From Planctomycetota bacterium (GTDB taxonomy: Bacteria; Planctomycetota; Phycisphaerae; Phycisphaerales; Zrk34), in NCBI GenBank assembly GCA_016125255.1, contig WGMD01000028.1, positions 1 through 64,000 of the forward strand: a stretch of 64,000 nucleotides of DNA. Reading direction: 5' to 3'. The notes under the pieces were generated by a model that did no database searches, was not told where the DNA came from, and was given only the letters and a program-made list of their open reading frames with translations. This document shows positions 8,184 to 15,456 of this stretch, one piece after another (the first letter of the stretch is position 1; each line of letters begins with the position of its first letter). The position numbers and the translations under genes are program-made.

Positions 8184-9233
8184 TCAGCGGTCCGTCGCCA
8201 CATTGAGTTGTCGCAGGGCGGCCTGGACGACGGCTTCGACGCCGATGGCGGTCATGCAAATGTGCTCGCCGCGCCCGCCGGCCCGGCAGGCGGGGCAATC
8301 GACGTCGAAACGGATGATGTTTTCGGCATGGGCCTCGAGGGCGGTCCATCGCGGGTCGGTCGGACCGAAGAGGGAAATGAGCGGCACGTCGAACGCCGCG
8401 GCGATGTGTCGGGCGCCGGTGTCATTGGTGATCATCAGATTGCATTGTCGAACGAGACTTTTAAGGAGCGTCAGGTTCGACCCGAGTCTGGGCAGATCGA
8501 CGAGCGGGTGCGACGCGGCGGCGTGCACCTCGTCGAGAATCGCGCGCTCCTTGGGGGAGCCATTGACGAGGACGGTCGCGCCGGCGGCGCTGATGATCCG
8601 ATCGGCGGCGGCGGCGAAGCGTGCGGCGGGCCAGAGCTTGGCGTCTCCATGATTGGCGGCGCCGGGGTTGATCATGACGATGGGCTTCGTGCGGTCGACG
8701 CCGGCGGCATCGAGCATCGCTGTCGCGCGGGCGTCGTCTTCGGGGCGCGTGAAAAGCTCCATGCGCGGATCGGAGCCGGCCGCACCGAGATAGCGCGCGA
8801 GGCCGAGGTAGTAGTCGACGGCGGAGACCGGCGTGTACTGCCCCCTGGTCTTCATCGGCAAAAGCCGATCGGTCAGCAGGAGCCCGCGCCCGTCGCGGTC
8901 GTAGCCGAGGCGGCGCTCGATGCCGGCCATCTTGCAGATGACGGCGGAGCGGAAGCTGTTGGGCAAAAGGACGGCCAGATCGAAGTTGCCATGGCGCAGC
9001 CGGGCGGCGAGCGCGCCGGTGGTCCGCCGGCGGTTGGACGCGGAGCCGGCGGTTCGGCGGGTGGTGCGGATGTGGAAGATGCGATCGTGCCACGGGGCGG
9101 TTTCGATCACCGGCGCGACGTACGACTTGACGAGCAGCGAGATGTGCGCCGCCGGGTAAAGCCCGCGCAGGGCGCGGAGCGTCGGGGTGGCCATCGCCAC
9201 ATCGCCCACCCATGAGGGCAGGACGACCAGCAT
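8184..9233 (-). CDS. waaF: ADP-heptose:LPS heptosyltransferase (GT9, WaaF-like)
   Basis: A 349-residue GT9 enzyme. MLVVLPSWVGDVAMATPTLRAL is the typical N-terminal glycine-rich start, and the C-terminal part has INPGAANHGDAKLWPAARFA, the MITNDTGARHIAAAF segment and LFGPTDPRWTAL, all characteristic of ADP-heptose transferases. By family knowledge it adds heptose to the LPS inner core at the cytoplasmic face of the inner membrane. The frame stays open upstream, but homology begins at 9233. It lies between a GmhB-like phosphatase and a GT4 enzyme on the same strand. Whether it is heptosyltransferase I, II or another GT9 member is not certain. Confidence 0.85.
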   Translation of the reverse strand: MLVVLPSWVGDVAMATPTLRALRGLYPAAHISLLVKSYVAPVIETAPWHDRIFHIRTTRRTAGSASNRRRTTGALAARLRHGNFDLAVLLPNSFRSAVICKMAGIERRLGYDRDGRGLLLTDRLLPMKTRGQYTPVSAVDYYLGLARYLGAAGSDPRMELFTRPEDDARATAMLDAAGVDRTKPIVMINPGAANHGDAKLWPAARFAAAADRIISAAGATVLVNGSPKERAILDEVHAAASHPLVDLPRLGSNLTLLKSLVRQCNLMITNDTGARHIAAAFDVPLISLFGPTDPRWTALEAHAENIIRFDVDCPACRAGGRGEHICMTAIGVEAVVQAALRQLNVATDR

Positions 9234-9292
9234 GCGTTCAACCTGTGTCGGCGCAGTCGGAGTCACGGCGAGTATTGTAACGGGGTCACGCG

Positions 9293-10516
9293 CTATTTTT
9301 GCCCATGAAGCATCAGCAGCGTGATGACCGCAAGCTGGGCCAGCACCGCGCCGGTGATCCACTGAAAATAAGTCACCGGGTCGCCGACCATGAACAGGCC
9401 GAACCCCGCGCACGCCACGGCGAGCATCTGAAACACCGCGGCGAGCATCTTGTGCATCGAAAAGTCGTCGTGATCCGCCGTGCGATGCTTCATCGACCGC
9501 AGAATCTGCTCGAGCAGCATCTCGGTCCGCGTCCCGCTCAAAGGCACTTCCTCCGGGGCCAGGTCCACCGTCGCCGGGTGCGCCGACGCGGGCGCTTCCT
9601 CGGCCGGTTCCTCGGCCGCATCAGCCGCATCGACCGCCGCCGCCACCGCCTGCTCCACCTGCTCGCTGAACTCCTCGACGACCTTCTCCGCATGCACCGG
9701 CTCCGGCGGCGTCGGGGGCGACACCTTCGGCGGCGGACTGGCCTGCCTGGCCTCGACCGGCGTCGACGATGCGTCGGACTTTTCCTCCGGCACGTCGACG
9801 ATGACCGGCTGAATCGTCCAGGGCTTGAACGGACGCACGGGCTTGCGCGGCGGCTTGGCGACGGTGCTCGAGGCCGTCAGCGGCTCGACCGCCGGGTGCG
9901 TCGGCTTCGCCGCCGCAGCCGTCTCCGCGGCCGCAGCAGCCGAACCGGCCGGGTGATCCGAACGGCGATGCTGCGCGATCACGCGCACCGCCTCCACCAG
10001 ATTCCGCGCCACCGCATCGGGTTCGACGTCGCCCGAAGGTTTCTCGACGGCGTCGTCGCGCAGCAGCACGGTGCGGACGCCCGCCGCGTGTCCCGCTTCG
10101 ACATCGCGCATCTGATCGCCCACCATCCAGCACGCGCTGGGGTCGAGCTTCATGTCCGCGATCGCCTGCGTGATCATGCCCGGCTGGGGCTTGCGCCACG
10201 GATGCTCGCGCTTGTACTTTTCGACGGAGCCCTGCGGGTGGAACGGGCAATAGTAGAAGCGGTCGATCGTCGCGCCGGACATCTGATGCACGGTCCGCGC
10301 GATGCGCTCATTGACCGCCTGCACGTCCTGTTCGGTGTACTTGCCGCGTGCGACGCCGCCCTGATTGGTGACGACGACGATCTTGTAACCGAGGCCGCGA
10401 AGCGAGGCGATCGCGCTGGCGGCTCCCTGAATGAGCTTGACCTGCTCGGGGTCGCCCAGGTCGCCGTCATTGTGAATGATCGTGTTGTCACGATCCAGAA
10501 ACACCGCCTGATTCAT
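9293..10516 (-). CDS. GmhB-like HAD phosphatase fused to a long linker and membrane tail
   Basis: A 407-residue protein. Residues 1-165 are a HAD-IIIA phosphatase close to D-glycero-manno-heptose-1,7-bisphosphate 7-phosphatase: FLDRDNT (D8, D10), VTNQGGVARG, YYCPFHPQGSVEKYK, WRKPQPGM and MVGDQMRDVEAG. The CxH...CxC zinc loop of E. coli GmhB is not kept: only the first Cys (C90) remains, and the CDC part reads HPW. Residues about 190-345 are Ala/Pro/Glu-rich and look disordered. The last 60 residues hold two hydrophobic segments, so the enzyme is probably membrane-anchored. It sits upstream of waaF on the same strand, which fits ADP-heptose synthesis. HisB-type activity is a weaker alternative. 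Confidence 0.85.
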   Translation of the reverse strand: MNQAVFLDRDNTIIHNDGDLGDPEQVKLIQGAASAIASLRGLGYKIVVVTNQGGVARGKYTEQDVQAVNERIARTVHQMSGATIDRFYYCPFHPQGSVEKYKREHPWRKPQPGMITQAIADMKLDPSACWMVGDQMRDVEAGHAAGVRTVLLRDDAVEKPSGDVEPDAVARNLVEAVRVIAQHRRSDHPAGSAAAAAETAAAAKPTHPAVEPLTASSTVAKPPRKPVRPFKPWTIQPVIVDVPEEKSDASSTPVEARQASPPPKVSPPTPPEPVHAEKVVEEFSEQVEQAVAAAVDAADAAEEPAEEAPASAHPATVDLAPEEVPLSGTRTEMLLEQILRSMKHRTADHDDFSMHKMLAAVFQMLAVACAGFGLFMVGDPVTYFQWITGAVLAQLAVITLLMLHGQK

Positions 10517-10615
10517 CGCGCGCCTCCCGGCGTCGTGAGCTGCCTGTCCATCCATGACGTTCCCGCAGTCTTCTCTTTTCAGTATTGCCGCTACGTGCCT
10601 CGAACGGTTTCGATT

Positions 10616-11587
10616 TTACCAGCCCAGATCATGTCGGGCATCCGGCAGTTTTCCGCGTAATTTTTCCAGCGCCGCCGTCGCCTCCGCGTCGAGCTGGTCG
10701 GGCACCTTGATCTGAATGCGCGCGTAGAAGTCGCCCTTCTGGCCTTTGGCGGATTCGATGCCCGCGCCGCGGATGCGCAGTTTCGCCCCGCTGGAGGTAT
10801 GCGGGGGAATCTTCAGGTTCGCCTTGCCGCCAAGCGTCGGCACCTGGATCGTCGCGCCGAACACCGCCTCGTCGATCGACACCGGCACGTCCAGAGACAG
10901 GTCCAGCCCGTCGCGCTTGAACCAGGGGTGCGGCGTGACATGCACGCTCAGAATCAGATCGCCCGCCGGCCCGCCATTGGGCGAGGGCTGGCCCTTGCCG
11001 CGCAGGCGCAGCTTCGCGCCGTCGTCGACGCCCTTGGGGATTTTCATCTCGATGCTCTGCGGCCCGCCGGAGCCGGAGAGCTTGAGCGTGACGGTGCCGC
11101 CCTGCGCTGCTTGCAGGAACGGGACGGTGACGGAGGTTTCCAGGTCCTTGCCCGGCGTCGGGCCGCGCTGCTGATGAAAGTCCCCGCCGACGCCGAACCC
11201 GCTGTCGCCGCGGCTGTGTCCGCCGAACAGTTGCTCGAACACATCGTCGAGCCGGACGCCGCCGCCCTGCTGATCGAAACGAACGTTGAACCCGCCGGGT
11301 CCGCCATAGGTGGTGCGCTGTCCGCGCGGACCAGCCCCCGAGCTGCCGGGACCGGCGCCGGAGCCGAGGTTGACGCCGGCGTGGCCGAACTGGTCGTAGT
11401 TGCCGCGCTTGGTTTTGTCCGAGAGCACATCGTACGCTTCCTGCACCTCGGCGAAGCGCTGCTGCGCACCGGCGTCCTTGTTCACATCGGGGTGAAACTT
11501 CTTGGCGAGCTTGCGATACGCCTTCTTGATCGCCGCATCGTCGGCATCGCGCTTGACGCCCAGAATTTCGTAATAATCGCGTGGCAT
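10616..11587 (-). CDS. DnaJ-type co-chaperone (CbpA class)
   Basis: A 323-residue J-domain protein. The J domain (residues 1-68, PRDYYEILGVKRDADDAAIK) holds the HPD motif that stimulates DnaK. A Gly-rich region with FEQLFGG follows (about 70-150), then the two beta-sandwich substrate-binding domains from about 160. The four CxxCxGxG zinc-finger repeats of true DnaJ are absent, which places it with CbpA/DjlA-like class B proteins. The start is taken at MPRDYY rather than three codons upstream. It is divergent from the VOC gene, with 48 bases between start codons. Its likely partner is DnaK, encoded at 22149-24059. Confidence 0.9.
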   Translation of the reverse strand: MPRDYYEILGVKRDADDAAIKKAYRKLAKKFHPDVNKDAGAQQRFAEVQEAYDVLSDKTKRGNYDQFGHAGVNLGSGAGPGSSGAGPRGQRTTYGGPGGFNVRFDQQGGGVRLDDVFEQLFGGHSRGDSGFGVGGDFHQQRGPTPGKDLETSVTVPFLQAAQGGTVTLKLSGSGGPQSIEMKIPKGVDDGAKLRLRGKGQPSPNGGPAGDLILSVHVTPHPWFKRDGLDLSLDVPVSIDEAVFGATIQVPTLGGKANLKIPPHTSSGAKLRIRGAGIESAKGQKGDFYARIQIKVPDQLDAEATAALEKLRGKLPDARHDLGW

Positions 11588-11623
11588 AGCACCCATTTTA
11601 TCCCACTTCGCAAGGCCTCGTCA

Positions 11624-11629
11624 TATAAT
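11624..11629 (+). promoter_or_regulatory. -10 box abutting the VOC start codon
   Basis: A perfect TATAAT ends six bases before the ATG of the VOC gene, so transcription would begin at or next to the A of the start codon. The -35 region is weak and no Shine-Dalgarno is present. Confidence 0.5.
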
Positions 11630-11635
11630 CGCCCC

Positions 11636-12037
11636 ATGATCCGCATCATCGAGCTTAACCATGTGGCGATACACATCGCGGACGTCGACAGGAGCATCGC
11701 GTTTTACCGGGATGTGATGATGTTACGTCAGTTGCCCCGCCCCGAGTTCGACTTCGACGGGGCGTGGTTCGAGTTGGGCGACGGGCGTCAGCTTCACCTG
11801 ATCGCCGGGCGGGTCCTGCCGGCTCATTCGCACAACCGCGGCACCCACTTCGCCCTCCACGTCGCCGACTTCGACGAGGCGGAGGCGCACATTCAATCCA
11901 GCGGCGCGCCGCACAAGCCGCGCCAGCGCCGGCCCGACGGCGCGTGGCAACTGTTCGTCACCGATCCCGACGGCCACATCGTCGAACTCTGCGACAACAC
12001 AACCGCCGACGCCGCGAAACGGACGAAGTTTCCGTGA
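11636..12037 (+). CDS. VOC (glyoxalase/dioxygenase fold) family protein
   Basis: A 133-residue single-domain VOC protein. The first beta-alpha-beta module begins IIELNHVAIHIADVDRSIAFYRDV, with a metal-ligand-type His at residue 9. The second has GTHFALHVADFDEAEAHI and ends FVTDPDGHIVELCDN, with a Glu in the usual metal position. Members include glyoxalase I, fosfomycin-resistance proteins and extradiol dioxygenases; the sequence alone does not choose between them. The position of TATAAT suggests a leaderless mRNA starting at this ATG. Confidence 0.85.
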   Translation: MIRIIELNHVAIHIADVDRSIAFYRDVMMLRQLPRPEFDFDGAWFELGDGRQLHLIAGRVLPAHSHNRGTHFALHVADFDEAEAHIQSSGAPHKPRQRRPDGAWQLFVTDPDGHIVELCDNTTADAAKRTKFP

Positions 12038-12061
12038 CGATCGATCGATATGACCCATGCA

Positions 12062-12096
12062 TTTGTCATTAGGCATTAGGCATTTGTCAATGGTCA
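12062..12096. repeat. Heptamer tandem repeat (TTAGGCA/TTTGTCA type)
   Basis: Five consecutive 7-base units: TTTGTCA, TTAGGCA, TTAGGCA, TTTGTCA, ATGGTCA. It lies in the 136-base convergent gap between the VOC and LpxR-like genes. Confidence 0.75.
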
Positions 12097-12125
12097 TTGA
12101 AAGGCACTGGCGAACAATTGTCTTG

Positions 12126-12167
12126 CTGATCCCTGATCCCCGACCCCTGATCCCCGATGCCTGACCG
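12126..12167. repeat. Heptamer tandem repeat (CTGATCC/CCGACCC type)
   Basis: Six 7-base units: CTGATCC twice, CCGACCC, CTGATCC, CCGATGC, CTGACCG. It ends six bases before the stop codon of the minus-strand LpxR-like gene. The same unit occurs at 37992-38012, also abutting a stop codon. Confidence 0.75.
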
Positions 12168-12173
12168 CTTCAA

Positions 12174-13175
12174 TCAGAAATCGCACTTGAACGTGAACAC
12201 CAGCGCACCGTAAGAGTCACCGCCGTGCTGGCCTTTGAACTGTTCGGTCAGGTAGGTCTGCGCGTAGCTCATTTCGAACCATCTGTAGAGGAAGACCAGT
12301 CCGAACTGCGCTTCGCCGACGGCATGCTGAAGGTCGACGCCGTGGTCGTGCCCGAAGTTGCCGCCTTCGAACGTGGCGTCATGCGCGACGAGCCGACCGC
12401 CGAGTCGGACGAAGCCGTAGAATCCGGGCTTGTCGTGGTTGTATGCGATCCGCGTCGCCGAGGCCGGATCGTCGAGTCGGCCGGGCCCGAAGTCGTCGGG
12501 CAATTGCCATCCGACGCGGAACGTCGCCCCGCCCTCCGCCTGCACGCGCAGCAGTCCCGCCGCCCCGCCGACCGTCGGAATCAATTCCGCGCGGAACACC
12601 TGCTCCGCCGGCGACAGCGCCACTTTCCATTTCCGCCGGTACACCAGATCGAACGCGAACTCGTTGCCGATCTGGTTGTCCCATCCCTTGGGCTCGTCCG
12701 CGCCGACGAGCCGATGCACGAACTTCTGCGTCCCCTCGCCCTGAGCCGCCGGCCCGAGAACGCCGAGGTTCAACTCCAGATGATCGAACACGTTGTCCAC
12801 CTGCCGCTGAAGATACCCGCCGACGTAGAGCCAGCAGGCGTACGGCCGATCGCCGGGGATGAGCGTCGCAATCGTGATCTCGTCGGGCGTGTACATGTTC
12901 TGCCCGAACGAATACCCGAACGCCGTCTTGCGATCGGCGACGGGCCCGAGCGAGAACACCGGTTCCATGGCGTCCGCCAGATCGTTGGCCCAATCCGGAT
13001 GATGCGCCGCGGTGAGGCGGAACCCATTGGTGTAGTGCCGATCGGTCGAATGATTGGGCTTGAGGAACGAGCCGTCGTTCTCGATGTAGACGCTGACGTT
13101 GAACGGATCGTCCTGCGCGAATGCGACGGGCCCCATCATCAGACACGCGAGGAAAAAACAGACGAACATGCGCAT
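12174..13175 (-). CDS. LpxR-like lipid A deacylase (DUF2219), outer membrane
   Basis: A 333-residue exported protein. A signal peptide (about residues 1-20, ending PVAFAQ) precedes a beta-barrel-like sequence. The motif NDGSF...STDRHYTNGFRL near residues 33-52 matches the LpxR/DUF2219 family, whose members remove the 3'-acyloxyacyl group of lipid A in the outer membrane. The C-terminal residue is Phe (FTFKCDF), as in many outer-membrane proteins. Its presence fits a lipid-A-bearing outer membrane, along with the heptose genes upstream. Enzyme activity itself is inferred. No clear terminator is visible; repeats follow the stop codon. Confidence 0.82.
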   Translation of the reverse strand: MRMFVCFFLACLMMGPVAFAQDDPFNVSVYIENDGSFLKPNHSTDRHYTNGFRLTAAHHPDWANDLADAMEPVFSLGPVADRKTAFGYSFGQNMYTPDEITIATLIPGDRPYACWLYVGGYLQRQVDNVFDHLELNLGVLGPAAQGEGTQKFVHRLVGADEPKGWDNQIGNEFAFDLVYRRKWKVALSPAEQVFRAELIPTVGGAAGLLRVQAEGGATFRVGWQLPDDFGPGRLDDPASATRIAYNHDKPGFYGFVRLGGRLVAHDATFEGGNFGHDHGVDLQHAVGEAQFGLVFLYRWFEMSYAQTYLTEQFKGQHGGDSYGALVFTFKCDF

Positions 13176-13247
13176 CGCATCAACCTTTCAACGAATGAGG
13201 CGACACGATACCACGTATGGGCCGCGGCTGCTGAGCGGCAAGCGGCG

Positions 13248-14156
13248 TCAGCGCCAGGTGGAGGCGCTTCGGCGAAGGCGGGGTTTGGCGGGTGTGGGCG
13301 AAGCGGCGGGCTTGCGCTTCTTGCGCTCGCCGCTCATGCGCATGTTGAGCTTCTTGAGCGCTTCGATTTCGAGCTGCCGCACGCGCTCGCGCGTCAGGCC
13401 GATTTTCTCGCCGATTTCCTTGAGGGTCAGCGGCTCGGAGCCGTCGAGCCCGTAGCGCAAGCGGAGGATGGTCGCTTCGCGCTGGTCGATGACGTCCAGC
13501 AGCTTGTGGACATGCTTGAACTGATCGCGCTGGAGCATGTCATGCTCGGGCGCGGGGGTGTTTTCGTCGGCGAGCATGTCGTGCAGCGAGACGGATTCGC
13601 CGTCGCTGTTGGAAGCGGTGGACTGGCTGGGCCGCTGAAAGACGCGGACGGCGTTGCGGATGTGCCGCACTTTCTTGGCGGGAAGCTGAAGCGTCTCGGC
13701 GAGTTCTTCGAGGGTGGGCGTTCGGCCGAGCTGCTCCTCGAGCTGCCGCTTGGCGCGCTTCCACTTGGTGATCAGTTCGACCATGTAGGCGGGGATGTGA
13801 ATGGGCTGCACGGCATTGATGAGCGCGCGTTTGATGGCCTGCTTGATCCACCAGGACCCGTAGGTCGAGAAGCGCGCGCCCTGCGTGGGGTCGAAGGATT
13901 CGACCGCCTTGACGAGCCCGACGTTGCCCTCTTCGATGAGGTCCGGCAGGGGGAGGCCGCGGTTGGCGTACTTTTTGGCGATGGAGACGACGAGTCGGAG
14001 GTTGGCGCTGATCATGTGCTCGCGCGAGGCCATGCATCCGTCGTTGATGATGCGCCAGGCCAGTTCCTTCTCCTGCTCGGCGGTGAGCAGCGGCGTCTGG
14101 TTGATCTGCTTCAGGTAAAGCTGAAGCGAAGATTGCACGTCCGACGATCGAGCCAT
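13248..14156 (-). CDS. RNA polymerase sigma-70 family factor (group 2-like)
   Basis: A 302-residue sigma factor with regions 1.2 to 4 but no long region 1.1. Visible parts are [20 protein letters not shown] (1.2), [20 protein letters not shown] with [19 protein letters not shown] (2.1-2.2), [17 protein letters not shown] (2.3-2.4), the region 3 segment [13 protein letters not shown] and [21 protein letters not shown] (4.2 helix-turn-helix). The tail is basic. Length and motifs fit an RpoS/SigA-like alternative factor; it may be one of several vegetative-type sigmas, as is common in planctomycetes. Which promoters it reads cannot be said. It is transcribed away from the ROK kinase region, with 250 bases between. 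Confidence 0.92.
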   Translation of the reverse strand: MARSSDVQSSLQLYLKQINQTPLLTAEQEKELAWRIINDGCMASREHMISANLRLVVSIAKKYANRGLPLPDLIEEGNVGLVKAVESFDPTQGARFSTYGSWWIKQAIKRALINAVQPIHIPAYMVELITKWKRAKRQLEEQLGRTPTLEELAETLQLPAKKVRHIRNAVRVFQRPSQSTASNSDGESVSLHDMLADENTPAPEHDMLQRDQFKHVHKLLDVIDQREATILRLRYGLDGSEPLTLKEIGEKIGLTRERVRQLEIEALKKLNMRMSGERKKRKPAASPTPAKPRLRRSASTWR

Positions 14157-14307
14157 TTTCCACCCTCATACCCCAAGCCGTCGCCTGCCGGAAATTCGGC
14201 GCGCAGCGGTGGGGATAATGATGTATTCGGCTGTTCCACGGGGCGGCTTAACCGATGTGGTGGGTTATTCGGGCGTTGTACGGCGGCAGGTTCGGCCTTC
14301 TGCCTTC

Positions 14308-14383
14308 ATTAACCAATAGCAAATGCCCAATGCCTAATAGCCAATGCATTGGTCAATTGCTATTAGGCATTTGCTATTGGTTA
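14308..14383. repeat. Heptamer-periodic inverted repeat (AATGCCC/TTAGGCA type)
   Basis: About eleven 7-base units. The first six read AATNNCN (for example AATAGCA, AATGCCC, AATGCCT) and the last five are their inverse (TTGGTCA, ATTGCTA, TTAGGCA, TTTGCTA, TTGGTTA). The two halves can fold into a long hairpin. It lies between the sigma factor and ROK genes; the rest of that 248-base gap shows nothing recognisable. Confidence 0.8.
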
Positions 14384-14404
14384 ATCAAAGACAGAAGCCG
14401 CGCA

Positions 14405-15343
14405 TCACGCCGATCGGGTCATGCCCGCGGCGCCGATGAAGCCGGCATCGTTGCCGAGGGTGGCGGTGGTGATGATGACTTTGGGTTCGACGATGCGCCA
14501 GGTGTGTTTCATGAAGCTGGCGCGGACGCGTTTGGACAGCGCTTCGCCCGCCGCCGCCACGCCGCCGCCGAGCACGATCATCTGCGGATCGAACGTCCGC
14601 ACGAAATTCACGCACGCGATGCCCAGGTATTCGCACGCCCGGTTGACGACCTTCTCCGCCAGCGCGTCCCCCGCTTCGAGGGCTTCGAAAACCTGGCGCG
14701 TCGTCGGATTGGCCGGCAAGCTGGTCTTCTCGCCGGCGGCCATGGCGCGGGCGGCGGAACGCGCGATCGCCGTCGCGCTGGTGTACTGTTCCAGACAGCC
14801 GCGCTGACCGCAGCCGCACGGCTCGCCGTCGAGCTGAATGATCGTGTGACCCAGTTCCGCACCCGCCCCGTACGAACCGGCGTAGAGCTTACCGTCAAGG
14901 ACAATCCCGCCGCCGACGCCCGTCCCGAGCGTCAGCAGGATCAGGTACTTGATCGACTCATCGCGACCCGCCCCGGCCCAATATTCCCCATACCCCGCGG
15001 CGTCGGCGTCGTTGACGATCTTGATGGGCATCGGCATGCGCTTGTTCAATTCCGACGCGAGCGGGACATTTTTCCAACCCGCCAGATTCGGCGCCGAGAG
15101 CACCACGCCGTTGCGATCGACCGGCCCGGGCGTGCCGACGCCGATGCCCTTGATCTGCGATGCCTCGACCTTGGCGTCCGCCATCAGCTTGCCCGCCATG
15201 AACGCAAGGCGATCAAAGACATGCTCCGGGCCCTGTTTGGCTTCGGTGGGGATGCTGTGCTGGGCGACGACGTTGGCCTTCTCGTCGAGCAGGCCGCCTT
15301 TGATGTTCGTCCCACCCAGGTCCAGTCCGATGTAGTACTTCAA
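14405..15343 (-). CDS. ROK-family sugar kinase, probably glucokinase
   Basis: A 312-residue ROK kinase. The ATP-binding DLGGTNIKGG lies near the N-terminus. The sugar-binding region includes NDADAAGYGE, and the ROK zinc signature GHTIIQLDGEPCGCGQRGCLE is intact. By family knowledge it phosphorylates glucose or a related hexose. No helix-turn-helix precedes the kinase, so it is an enzyme and not a NagC-type repressor. The start is a TTG codon with GGAG about eight bases upstream; no in-frame ATG fits better. The gene is divergent from nadA, sharing a 113-base region that contains a 16-base palindrome. Confidence 0.87.
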   Translation of the reverse strand: MKYYIGLDLGGTNIKGGLLDEKANVVAQHSIPTEAKQGPEHVFDRLAFMAGKLMADAKVEASQIKGIGVGTPGPVDRNGVVLSAPNLAGWKNVPLASELNKRMPMPIKIVNDADAAGYGEYWAGAGRDESIKYLILLTLGTGVGGGIVLDGKLYAGSYGAGAELGHTIIQLDGEPCGCGQRGCLEQYTSATAIARSAARAMAAGEKTSLPANPTTRQVFEALEAGDALAEKVVNRACEYLGIACVNFVRTFDPQMIVLGGGVAAAGEALSKRVRASFMKHTWRIVEPKVIITTATLGNDAGFIGAAGMTRSA

Positions 15344-15362
15344 GGTCTTTGCTCCAGTGCAT

Positions 15363-15378
15363 GATCTTCGCGAAGATC
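15363..15378. promoter_or_regulatory. 16-bp palindrome, candidate operator for nadA
   Basis: GATCTTCGCGAAGATC is a perfect dyad. It covers the likely -35 position of the promoter whose -10 is TATACT at 15390-15395, and lies between the divergent kinase and nadA start codons. The cognate regulator is unknown. Confidence 0.45.
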
Positions 15379-15395
15379 GTGGATGCTCCTATACT
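15367..15395 (+). promoter_or_regulatory. Candidate nadA promoter
   Basis: TATACT at 15390-15395 has five of six consensus bases. Seventeen bases upstream is a weak -35, TTCGCG (15367-15372), inside the palindrome, as often seen at regulated promoters. Confidence 0.4.
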
Positions 15396-15456
15396 ACCTT
15401 GTGCGGGCGACGGGCGGTACACCCGGAAAAAACCCGCATGGTGGAGACATCGCAAC

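Noticed and set aside
14308-14383. Possible CRISPR array in the short repeats
   Set aside because: Units are 7 bases, contiguous and without spacers, and no cas genes are present.
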